Assembly: GCA_022729835.1 (NCBI GenBank)
Contig: DZBC01000157.1
Coordinates: forward strand, 1-5,185
Length of the DNA: 5,185 nt
Origin: Sulfuricurvum sp.
GTDB taxonomy: Bacteria; Campylobacterota; Campylobacteria; Campylobacterales; Sulfurimonadaceae
Reading direction: 5' to 3'
The notes under the pieces are model-generated. The model had not been told where the DNA came from. It searched no databases and worked only from the letters and a program-made list of their open reading frames with translations. This document shows positions 1-5,185 of the stretch, piece after piece. A program made the translations under genes and the position numbers. Each line of letters begins with the position of its first letter. Positions within the stretch are counted from its first letter, which is position 1.

Positions 1-1193
1 CCAAGTGGCCGGATGTTCTGCGCGATTGGTGGCCGGATGCGCCGTTATATGCATGGAACGATCATCTTCATCCCGAAGATCGTATGAGAGCGATGCTTTT
101 TATCAACCGCTTCTTGCAAAGCAGTGAGGAGCGTTTTGAGCTGCACTTTCGAATGCGTAGAGCCGATGGACACTATCTGCCGATTTTGGTGCGGGGCAAA
201 AAGATCCTTGATGCAGACGGCGTGACGATGCGGATGGTCGGTACGCATGTTGATATGAGTGAAATTGACTCCATGCGTCGCTATTTGCAAAGCATCATCG
301 ACGGGGTCGATCTACCGATTATGGTGATTGATGCAGATTATACGGTTTCACTGAGCAACAAGGCATCCGCGGCTCTTGATGACGCTTCCTTGTTTGTCGA
401 TCCGCTTCGACCCAAATGTTACGAAGTCTCGCATGGTCTCAGTATTCCTTGTGATGGAGTCGATCATCCTTGTCCCTTGCGAGAGGCGATGCACTCAGGC
501 ACACCGATCAAGGTAACCCACAACCATACCGATACTCAAGGCAATACCAAAATGGTTGAACTGACCGCACAACCGATTTTTGGGTCTAACTTGAAGGTGG
601 AGTCGATCATTGAAGTGACCTATGATATCACCGAGCTGATTGAAGCTCAAAATCTTCTACGTCATCAGGCCCAACACGATCTTTTGACCAACCTTCCCAA
701 CCGTCTGCTCTTTTTGGATCGCTTGCAGCAAGCGATCAAGAGTGCCAAGCGTAACCACTCTCTTTTGGCGGTACTCTTTTTGGATCTGGATCACTTCAAA
801 GAGGTAAATGATACGCTAGGGCATGATGCAGGTGATATACTGCTCAAAAATGTGGCAGAAATTTTACATGACAGTGTACGCAGTAGCGACACGGTCGCGC
901 GTCTGGGCGGAGATGAGTTTACGGTGCTACTCAACGGGCTTACACCCAAAGAGCGGATCGTACAAGTAATCCAAAAGATTATGCACAAGATGGAACAACC
1001 CCATCTTATCGGACACAAAGAGCTCTTTGTAACCTTTAGTATCGGGGTGGCTTTTTATCCTCAAGACGGGGAAGCGGCCGAGGTGCTGCTTAAAAATGCC
1101 GATACGGCGATGTATCGCGCTAAAACGCAGGGGCGCAATACCTACCGCTACTACTCGGAAGCAGAAAATGCCTGCTGGGGCGATGAGCGTTAA
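1..1193 (+). CDS. PAS-PAS-GGDEF diguanylate cyclase, 5' end missing
   Basis: This is a sensory enzyme predicted to make c-di-GMP from two GTP. The reading frame is open from base 3 (residue 1 here) to the TAA at 1191-1193, giving 396 visible residues; the true start lies left of the window, so the internal ATG at 84 is not the start. Residues about 14-95 are the end of a PAS_3-type domain (LHPEDR, then RADG and the VGTHVDMSE closing strand). Residues about 96-215 form a second PAS with a Cys/His cluster (C139, H144, C150, H155, C157). A short helical linker leads to the GGDEF domain, about 222-385, with DLDHFK (D261, D263), the signature GGDEF at 302-306, and an I-site RSSD at 293-296 exactly five residues upstream, which predicts product inhibition. 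No EAL domain follows, so this is a cyclase without a fused phosphodiesterase. Any N-terminal membrane or sensor part cannot be seen. The signal sensed is unknown. Confidence 0.95.
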   Translation, partial: KWPDVLRDWWPDAPLYAWNDHLHPEDRMRAMLFINRFLQSSEERFELHFRMRRADGHYLPILVRGKKILDADGVTMRMVGTHVDMSEIDSMRRYLQSIIDGVDLPIMVIDADYTVSLSNKASAALDDASLFVDPLRPKCYEVSHGLSIPCDGVDHPCPLREAMHSGTPIKVTHNHTDTQGNTKMVELTAQPIFGSNLKVESIIEVTYDITELIEAQNLLRHQAQHDLLTNLPNRLLFLDRLQQAIKSAKRNHSLLAVLFLDLDHFKEVNDTLGHDAGDILLKNVAEILHDSVRSSDTVARLGGDEFTVLLNGLTPKERIVQVIQKIMHKMEQPHLIGHKELFVTFSIGVAFYPQDGEAAEVLLKNADTAMYRAKTQGRNTYRYYSEAENACWGDER

Positions 1194-1204
1194 GCGTGCT
1201 TGGC

Positions 1205-1210
1205 TATAAT
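1205..1210 (+). promoter_or_regulatory. Probable sigma70-type -10 element (TATAAT) before the NrnA-like gene
   Basis: A perfect TATAAT in the context GGCTATAATTC lies in the 44-base gap between the cyclase stop codon and the ATG at 1238. A transcript would begin near 1217, leaving a leader of about 21 bases. There is no recognisable -35 hexamer 17 bases upstream, which is normal for Campylobacterota promoters, but the upstream DNA is not notably AT-rich. The element also argues against the GTG at 1196 as a start, since that codon would precede the transcript. Confidence 0.5.
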
Positions 1211-1237
1211 TCGCCCAAATCAGCCGATAGCGAGACC

Positions 1238-2095
1238 ATGCACTCCATAGACAACAGAATTGATCAGGCCCGTCATATTGCCTTGATGGTCCATTCATCG
1301 CATGATGCCGATCTGCTGGGCAGTGCGAGCGCTTTGTACACCTATGTGTTGACCCTGCACAAGAAGGTCTCTTTGGTGTGCGAGGCTATGGTGCCGCGAC
1401 GGCTTGGATTTATTCCGTGGGTCGATGAGGTGCGCTCGCATCTCCCTCAAAGCGCTGATTTATGCATCGAGATCGGCAGCGAAGCGCCGTTTGATCGTCG
1501 TGAAGGGCTGATGGTCCTTACGGTGTTTGATTTTCTCAGCGCACGCGGGGTGAAGATCAATGCGAAAATGGCCACCGCGCTTTATGGCGGATTGCTCGAT
1601 ACGCTTCGCGGTTTTAGATCGCCGCAGACCGATGTGCACGCGCTGCGCGTGGCCTCAGAGCTGTTAGAGCGTGGTGCGAACGCTGCTTTGGCGGTGCGCG
1701 CTCTTTTTGAGACGATACCACTTGGGCATCTACGCCTCAAGGCGATGTTGCTAGCAGATATGGAGCTGGCATGCGATGCGCGGCTGGCACTGCTGAGGGC
1801 AGATCGTGCGATGCTTTTGCGCAGTGGTACGTTTTGTGATGCGTGCGTTGAGGCTTTGGAGGAGGCGCTTTGCTTGCCTACTGCGGTTTTGGCTGTGCTG
1901 CTGTGTGAGCGGGAGGATGGACGTATTGAGGTGCATCTACACTCAAAGCTTGTGGATGCGGTGTCACTGACCCAAAAATGGGGCGGCATCGGAGATGCGA
2001 AACGCGCAGTGTTCTTGCTGCCGGCATCAAGGCTTGATGAAGCGGCAAAACAGATGATCTTACATGTAAAGGAAGCTCTTGAGACACAACAATAA
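1238..2095 (+). CDS. NrnA/RecJ-like DHH-DHHA1 family protein lacking the DHH motif
   Basis: This 285-residue protein matches the oligoribonuclease/pAp-phosphatase (NrnA) branch of the DHH superfamily by pattern, but probably without the usual phosphodiesterase activity. Motif I is kept (H19, D23, D25, G28-S29, followed by SASALY). Motif II, normally an Asp before CGS or similar, reads I77-E-I-G-S, so Asp may be Glu. Then FDRREGL (85-91) runs almost directly into VFDFL (96-100), where family members carry several tens of residues including the DHH triad. The later motif LYGGLLDT (D121-T122) is intact, as is the helical GA-rich stretch after it. In the C-terminal DHHA1 domain the usual glycine-rich GGxGH motif is GGIGD (249-253), His replaced by Asp. 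The frame is otherwise uninterrupted. I chose ATG 1238 over GTG 1196 because of the -10 element at 1205; the RBS is weak (GCGAG). Family placement is fairly sure; function is unknown, perhaps nucleotide binding or a scaffold. Confidence 0.82.
   Translation: MHSIDNRIDQARHIALMVHSSHDADLLGSASALYTYVLTLHKKVSLVCEAMVPRRLGFIPWVDEVRSHLPQSADLCIEIGSEAPFDRREGLMVLTVFDFLSARGVKINAKMATALYGGLLDTLRGFRSPQTDVHALRVASELLERGANAALAVRALFETIPLGHLRLKAMLLADMELACDARLALLRADRAMLLRSGTFCDACVEALEEALCLPTAVLAVLLCEREDGRIEVHLHSKLVDAVSLTQKWGGIGDAKRAVFLLPASRLDEAAKQMILHVKEALETQQ
2068..2075 (+). promoter_or_regulatory. Ribosome binding site that selects the TTG start of the M23 gene
   Basis: AAAGGAAG sits inside the end of the NrnA-like gene, with its GGA core about 5 bases before the TTG at 2079. 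The alternative ATG at 2097 has only ACAACAATAAA before it and no Shine-Dalgarno match. The TTG start also gives a basic N-terminus (MRHNNK) ahead of the membrane helix, as expected for an inner-membrane anchor. Confidence 0.65.
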
Positions 2096-3449
2096 AATGG
2101 GGTCCGTTATCGGGACGGGGATTTTTCTAGCGATCGTAGGGTTGGTGCTATTTGTCATTTTTTCCTCTTCGTTTGAGCGTGATGCGCCCACAGTGAGTGT
2201 GGCGCACAACGGTTATTGGAATCTGAAGACACCGCTGAGCGTGCGTATAAGTGATGCGAGCGGCATCAGTGGGTATCGCGTATACCTTGAGGCCAACGGT
2301 GAACGTGTCGATTTGGCACAGGCACAAAATGCCCAGCCCGAGCATGAGGTGATTTTAAAGATCGAAGTGCCCAAAAAGGTTGCGGCCTTCAAGCCCGAAT
2401 CGGTCAAAATAGTCATCGAGGCGCAGGATACAAGCAGTTGGAATTTCTTTAGAGGCAATAAAGCGCAAGAGGCGCTTTTGCTGAGCGTGGATACGAAAGC
2501 ACCTCAGGTCTCGACCGTTGCCCATTCGATGTATGTCCACAAAGGGGGATCGGGCTTGGTGGTGTTCGCCGCCGAAGATCCCAACCTAGCGTCGCTCTAT
2601 ATCGAGATAGAGGGGGGGAAACGGTTTGTGCCCCAGCCTTTTTATAAGGAGGGCTACTACATCTCATTGGTGGCTTGGCCCCTTACTCAGCCCACGTTTT
2701 CGGCGCGATTGATTGCCACGGACAAGGCCGGCAATCTGCACAAAAGTAGCGTGCCCTTTCGCGTGAGCGATCGGGCGTATCAGATCTCCAATCTGAAGCT
2801 TTCCGACGCCTTTCTTGAAGGCAAAATCGCAGAGCTTGCCGAGTTGTTCGAGATTGCCCATGAGAGCGACAAGCGACTGGATCAGTTTCGTCTGATCAAC
2901 GAGCAGGTGCGCGAAAAAAATGAGAAGCTGATCCATGATCTCACATCAGTGGTCTCAAGTGAGCGCATCGATAATTTTGAGATCACCCCCTTTTATCCGC
3001 TCAAAAACGGTCAAAAGGTGGCGAGCTTCGGAGATCATCGTCTCTATTCTTATGAAAATCAGGACAAGGTGAGCGAATCGTATCATCTGGGGCTGGATTT
3101 GGCGAGCGTACAAATGGGGGCGATTATGTCGCAAAACTACGGCACGGTCGTCTTTAGTGATTTCAACGGTATTTATGGAACGATGCCTGTGGTTGACCAT
3201 GGTCTGGGGCTGTATACGCTTTATGGACACTGCTCCAGTGCTGCGGTTCAAAAAGGCGACAAAGTTCATCCCGGCGACAAAATTGCCAATACCGGTATGA
3301 GTGGTTATGCCATGGGGGATCATTTGCACTTTGGGGTGCTGGTACAGGGGATTGAGGTACGGCCTGAGGAGTGGATGGATACGAAATGGCTCAAGCTCAA
3401 TATCACCGATACCATTAGCGATGCTAAAAAAATCATCGATCGAAAATAG
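2079..3449 (+). CDS. Membrane-anchored M23 family peptidoglycan endopeptidase
   Basis: This 456-residue protein is a predicted zinc metallopeptidase that cuts peptide cross-bridges of peptidoglycan in the periplasm. After a short basic N-terminus, residues about 8-30 form one hydrophobic helix (a signal anchor; no lipobox Cys). Residues about 35-230 are beta-rich and look like two Ig-like modules, each with a D-x-x-G turn (SDASGISGY; ATDKAGN). Residues about 243-292 are charged and helical, probably a coiled coil. The LytM/M23 domain, about 330-430, has complete active-site motifs: H336 and D340 in HLGLD, H384 in YGH, and H415/H417 in HLH. H336, D340 and H417 should bind zinc. Campylobacterota use several M23 enzymes to shape the cell, and one lies directly upstream of lpxC in related genomes, so a wall-remodelling or cell-shape role is likely but inferred. 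The gene overlaps its upstream neighbour by 17 bases. A run of seven G lies at 2612-2618. Confidence 0.93.
   Translation: MRHNNKMGSVIGTGIFLAIVGLVLFVIFSSSFERDAPTVSVAHNGYWNLKTPLSVRISDASGISGYRVYLEANGERVDLAQAQNAQPEHEVILKIEVPKKVAAFKPESVKIVIEAQDTSSWNFFRGNKAQEALLLSVDTKAPQVSTVAHSMYVHKGGSGLVVFAAEDPNLASLYIEIEGGKRFVPQPFYKEGYYISLVAWPLTQPTFSARLIATDKAGNLHKSSVPFRVSDRAYQISNLKLSDAFLEGKIAELAELFEIAHESDKRLDQFRLINEQVREKNEKLIHDLTSVVSSERIDNFEITPFYPLKNGQKVASFGDHRLYSYENQDKVSESYHLGLDLASVQMGAIMSQNYGTVVFSDFNGIYGTMPVVDHGLGLYTLYGHCSSAAVQKGDKVHPGDKIANTGMSGYAMGDHLHFGVLVQGIEVRPEEWMDTKWLKLNITDTISDAKKIIDRK
2612..2618 (+). repeat. Homopolymeric G7 tract inside the M23 peptidase gene
   Basis: Seven consecutive G encode the end of a Glu and two Gly codons (E-G-G) in the second beta-rich module, before the peptidase domain. 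A one-base slip would remove the catalytic domain. Tracts this short are at the low end for phase variation in Campylobacterota. Confidence 0.5.
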
Positions 3450-3459
3450 TTACATGTAC

Positions 3460-3465
3460 TATAAT
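3460..3465 (+). promoter_or_regulatory. Probable -10 element (TATAAT) of the lpxC-tsaB-thrB unit
   Basis: A perfect TATAAT begins ten bases after the M23 stop codon, followed by TTCGG. The DNA upstream is AT-rich, including seven A at 3426-3432, and no -35 hexamer is evident, the usual picture for Campylobacterota housekeeping promoters. The start point would fall near 3472, giving a leader of about 24 bases that contains the lpxC ribosome binding site. There is no terminator hairpin before it, so read-through from the M23 gene may add to lpxC expression. Confidence 0.62.
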
Positions 3466-3482
3466 TTCGGCATCTTCTCATA

Positions 3483-3488
3483 AAGGGG
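3483..3488 (+). promoter_or_regulatory. lpxC ribosome binding site, deciding the ATG start
   Basis: AAGGGG ends seven bases before the ATG at 3496, an ideal spacing. A TTG in the same frame at 3490 is only one base from the motif, too close to be the start. A second ATG at 3499 is possible but less well spaced. Confidence 0.7.
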
Positions 3489-3495
3489 TTTGACC

Positions 3496-4380
3496 ATGAT
3501 GCAAACCACCATTACAAAGCCCGTTGAACTCGTGGGTATCGGTCTGCACAAAGGCAATCCGGTACGTTTGCGCCTTGAACCGCTCAACGAGGGGAGTGGC
3601 ATTGTCTTTTTCCGCTCCGATGTTAACATAACCATCGAACTCAAGCCAGAGAACGTGATCGACACCAAAATGGCGACTGTCATCGGCAAAGGTGGCCATT
3701 TCATCTCCACCATTGAGCATCTGCTCTCTGCCGTTTATGCGTATGGGATAGACAATCTGCGCATCATCGTCGATGCCGACGAAGTGCCGGTCATGGATGG
3801 CTCATCGAGCAGCTTTTGTATGCTACTCGATGAAGCGGGGATTGTGCAGCAGATGCAGCCCAAAAAGATCATGCGGATCAAAAAAGAGGTGAGCGTCAAA
3901 GAGGGCGATAAATATGTCAAGCTCTCTCCCAGCGATGATCTGAGCTACGATTTCACCATCAAGTTTAACCACCCCGCGATTGACCGTCAGCAGTTTACGT
4001 TTTATTTCTCCAAAGAGAACTATAAGACTCAAATCGCCAGAGCACGAACGTTTGGATTTTTGCATGAGGTGCAGTATCTCAGATCTAAAGGGCTCGCGCT
4101 CGGCGGTAGTTTGGAAAATGCCGTTGTCTTGGACGATAAAAAAGTGCTCAATCCCGAAGGTCTGCGTTTTGGTGACGAGTTCGTGCGCCACAAGGTGCTT
4201 GACGCTATCGGCGATATGTCGCTGTTGGGTCTGAATTTTATCGGCCATTATGAAGCCTTTGCGGGCAGTCATGATCTCAACCATAAGCTCACGCTGGAGC
4301 TGTTACGATCCAAAGAGAACTACGAAGTGGTTGAGCTGGGTACCGCCAAGGTCAAGGAGCTGGCCAAAGCTTATGCATGA
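3496..4380 (+). CDS. lpxC: UDP-3-O-acyl-N-acetylglucosamine deacetylase LpxC
   Basis: LpxC is the zinc-dependent cytoplasmic deacetylase that commits UDP-acyl-GlcNAc to lipid A synthesis. The product is 294 residues, the normal length. The N-terminus (TITKPVELVGIGLHKG) is the family opening. The catalytic pair E74-H75 lies in TIEHLLSA; H75 is the first zinc ligand. The other ligands are H232 and D236 in RHKVLDAIGD, and the catalytic His of the second domain is H259 in GSHDLNHKL. All correspond to the known E. coli residues (E78, H79, H238, D242, H265), so the enzyme should be active. Starting at ATG 3496 gives MMQTTI, close to the Helicobacter form as I recall it. The gene has its own -10 at 3460 and its stop codon overlaps the next gene by 8 bases. 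Its presence shows an outer membrane with lipid A. Confidence 0.98.
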   Translation: MMQTTITKPVELVGIGLHKGNPVRLRLEPLNEGSGIVFFRSDVNITIELKPENVIDTKMATVIGKGGHFISTIEHLLSAVYAYGIDNLRIIVDADEVPVMDGSSSSFCMLLDEAGIVQQMQPKKIMRIKKEVSVKEGDKYVKLSPSDDLSYDFTIKFNHPAIDRQQFTFYFSKENYKTQIARARTFGFLHEVQYLRSKGLALGGSLENAVVLDDKKVLNPEGLRFGDEFVRHKVLDAIGDMSLLGLNFIGHYEAFAGSHDLNHKLTLELLRSKENYEVVELGTAKVKELAKAYA

Positions 4381-4825
4381 TGCGGTTGTCATCGCGCTGG
4401 GGGTGCCCTTGCGCGTGGGCATCTACCATGAGGGTCTTTTGGTCGAATCCATCACTTCTGATCTTCCTGCTTCCGATGCACTGCCGCAGATTTTTGCGCA
4501 GCTCCTCTCTCGTTACACCTTTGGTACCCTCGCTTATGCTAAGGGGCCGGGCAGTTTTATGGGGATTAAAGTCGCTTATCTGTTTTTGAAAACCCTCAGC
4601 ATCGTCAAAGGGTATCGATTTGTAGCAACCGATGCCTTCTTTTTCAACGAAAAACGTCCTATCAAAGCGGTTGGAAAGCTCTATTTCGTTAAAAATGCAG
4701 ATACAATCGAGACGAGAGCGTTTGATGAAGTGCCCCAGGGTGGTTTTAGCCTACCAGGGCAGATCCGCATCGATGAATTTGATGTCGACACGCTCCCCTT
4801 TTATGGGATAGGGGCGGTCGGATAA
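4373..4825 (+). CDS. tsaB: Short TsaB-like protein (tRNA t6A biosynthesis, TsaD partner)
   Basis: TsaB is a non-catalytic partner that dimerises with TsaD in the complex adding threonylcarbamoyl to A37 of ANN-decoding tRNAs. The 150-residue product shows the family core: an opening strand (VVIALGVPLRVGIYHEG), then AKGPGSFMGIK with GPGSF at 58-62, then a helix and VATDAFFF. Canonical TsaB has GPGSFTGxR and an IDTS-type first strand, which is missing here, and is about 230 residues long, so the C-terminal half is largely absent. The ATG at 4373 overlaps the lpxC end by 8 bases; an AAGGAG at 4354-4359 lies 13 bases upstream, rather far, so translation may rely on coupling to lpxC. The frame stays open back to 4250, but that stretch lies inside lpxC and does not look like TsaB. 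The thrB ribosome binding site overlaps the stop. The family call rests mainly on the GPGSF loop and gene order. Confidence 0.7.
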   Translation: MHDAVVIALGVPLRVGIYHEGLLVESITSDLPASDALPQIFAQLLSRYTFGTLAYAKGPGSFMGIKVAYLFLKTLSIVKGYRFVATDAFFFNEKRPIKAVGKLYFVKNADTIETRAFDEVPQGGFSLPGQIRIDEFDVDTLPFYGIGAVG

Positions 4826-4828
4826 GGA
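4824..4828 (+). promoter_or_regulatory. thrB ribosome binding site overlapping the tsaB stop codon
   Basis: AAGGA uses the last two bases of the upstream TAA and ends six bases before the TTG at 4835. No ATG or GTG is available at the start of the conserved homoserine kinase N-terminus, so this site fixes TTG as the start and suggests coupling to the upstream gene. Confidence 0.7.
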
Positions 4829-4834
4829 CCCTTT

Positions 4835-5185
4835 TTGACCGTTAGCGTACCTGCAACCAGTGCCAATCTAGGCCCGGGATTTGATACTTTGGGTTTGGCT
4901 TTGGGCCTGTACAACAAAGTTGAGTTTAAGCCGTCGCGTTTTTTTAGTGTGGCGATCAAAGGTGAGGGCGAAGACAATGCCAGACTCAAAGGCAACAACC
5001 TTTTTGTGAGCATTTTTAATGATCACTACAAGCGCCTTACTCAGAAGAAGCAAAATTTCAAATTTACTTTTTATAACGAGATTCCTATGTCTCGCGGCTT
5101 GGGAAGTTCGTCGGCGGTGGTCGTCAGCGCTATTGCTACGGCGCACGAAGCGGCGGGCGTGCGGGTCTCCAAGCGACGCATTCTC
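4835..5185 (+). CDS. thrB: Homoserine kinase ThrB, 3' end missing
   Basis: ThrB phosphorylates L-homoserine with ATP to O-phosphohomoserine, the step before threonine synthase. It is a cytoplasmic GHMP-superfamily kinase. The window holds its first 117 codons with no stop. The opening VSVPATSANLGPGFDTLGLA (residues 3-22) is highly characteristic of ThrB, and the GHMP ATP-binding loop PMSRGLGSSSA is at 84-94, with every glycine and serine of the loop present. The frame follows the tsaB stop by 9 bases and begins at TTG, which is why it may be missed by ATG-based gene finding. Seven T at 4939-4945 lie early in the gene. The neighbour order lpxC-tsaB-thrB is the one I recall for Campylobacter and Helicobacter; infB is often the next group downstream there, but that cannot be seen here. 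Confidence 0.96.
   Translation, partial: MTVSVPATSANLGPGFDTLGLALGLYNKVEFKPSRFFSVAIKGEGEDNARLKGNNLFVSIFNDHYKRLTQKKQNFKFTFYNEIPMSRGLGSSSAVVVSAIATAHEAAGVRVSKRRIL

Noticed and set aside
84..1193. ATG at 84 as the true start of the cyclase
   Set aside because: The frame is open to the left edge and residues before this Met (WNDHLHPEDR) belong to the same PAS domain, so the gene starts outside the window.
1196..1237. GTG at 1196 as start of the NrnA-like gene
   Set aside because: It lies upstream of the -10 TATAAT and adds 14 residues that do not resemble the family; ATG 1238 is better.
927..1298. Antisense open frame of 123 codons across the cyclase end and the promoter
   Set aside because: No family features; it is opposite the conserved GGDEF domain.
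1582..1989. Antisense open frame of 135 codons opposite the NrnA-like gene
   Set aside because: The product is Ser/Ala/Arg-rich with no domain pattern and lies wholly inside a gene with clear family motifs; it reflects base composition of the opposite strand.
3450..3482. Rho-independent terminator between the M23 gene and lpxC
   Set aside because: No stable GC stem followed by a T-run; only the short AT palindrome TACATGTA is present.
3301..3483. Small + strand open frame of 60 codons at the end of the M23 gene
   Set aside because: Out-of-frame shadow of the conserved M23 active-site region; no RBS or homology pattern.
3823..4284. Antisense open frame of 153 codons opposite lpxC
   Set aside because: It overlaps the catalytic part of lpxC completely, and I see no RBS or recognisable domain.
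4250..4372. Extended start of the TsaB-like gene inside lpxC
   Set aside because: The added residues are an out-of-frame reading of lpxC, Arg/Ser/Trp-rich and unlike TsaB.

Overview
The window looks like a chromosomal segment from a member of Campylobacterota (formerly Epsilonproteobacteria). By eye it has a moderate, roughly balanced G+C content, so a free-living sulfur- or hydrogen-oxidising relative (Sulfuricurvum/Sulfurimonas/Sulfurovum-like) fits better than a low-GC host-associated Campylobacter or Helicobacter. The main argument is gene order: an M23 metallopeptidase, lpxC, a short TsaB-like gene and thrB in tandem, an order I recall from Campylobacter and Helicobacter genomes. The LpxC N-terminus also resembles that lineage. 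The genus is a guess.

Layout, all genes on the + strand and tightly packed: (1) the 3' part of a signalling gene (1-1193) encoding PAS-PAS-GGDEF, a probable diguanylate cyclase with intact GGDEF and I-site motifs; (2) a NrnA/RecJ-like DHH-DHHA1 family protein (1238-2095) that has lost the DHH motif itself; (3) a membrane-anchored M23 peptidoglycan endopeptidase (2079-3449) that overlaps gene 2 and starts at TTG; (4) lpxC (3496-4380), the committed step of lipid A synthesis; (5) a short TsaB-like gene (4373-4825), overlapping lpxC by 8 bases; (6) the 5' part of thrB, homoserine kinase (4835 to the right edge), starting at TTG. There is no gap over 300 bases, no RNA gene, mobile element or CRISPR array, and no convincing rho-independent terminator.

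Two TATAAT -10 elements, just before gene 2 and just before lpxC, suggest two transcription units: gene 2 with the M23 gene, then lpxC-tsaB-thrB. Within each unit the genes overlap or nearly abut and look translationally coupled. Functionally the window mixes c-di-GMP signalling, envelope building (peptidoglycan remodelling and lipid A), tRNA t6A modification and threonine synthesis. This is mostly a conserved housekeeping cluster, and I see no evidence of a new multi-gene system. The most unusual item is gene 2, a DHH-family protein whose catalytic core appears to have been cut out in frame. The Cys/His-rich PAS domain of gene 1 and the short TsaB are the next most interesting.
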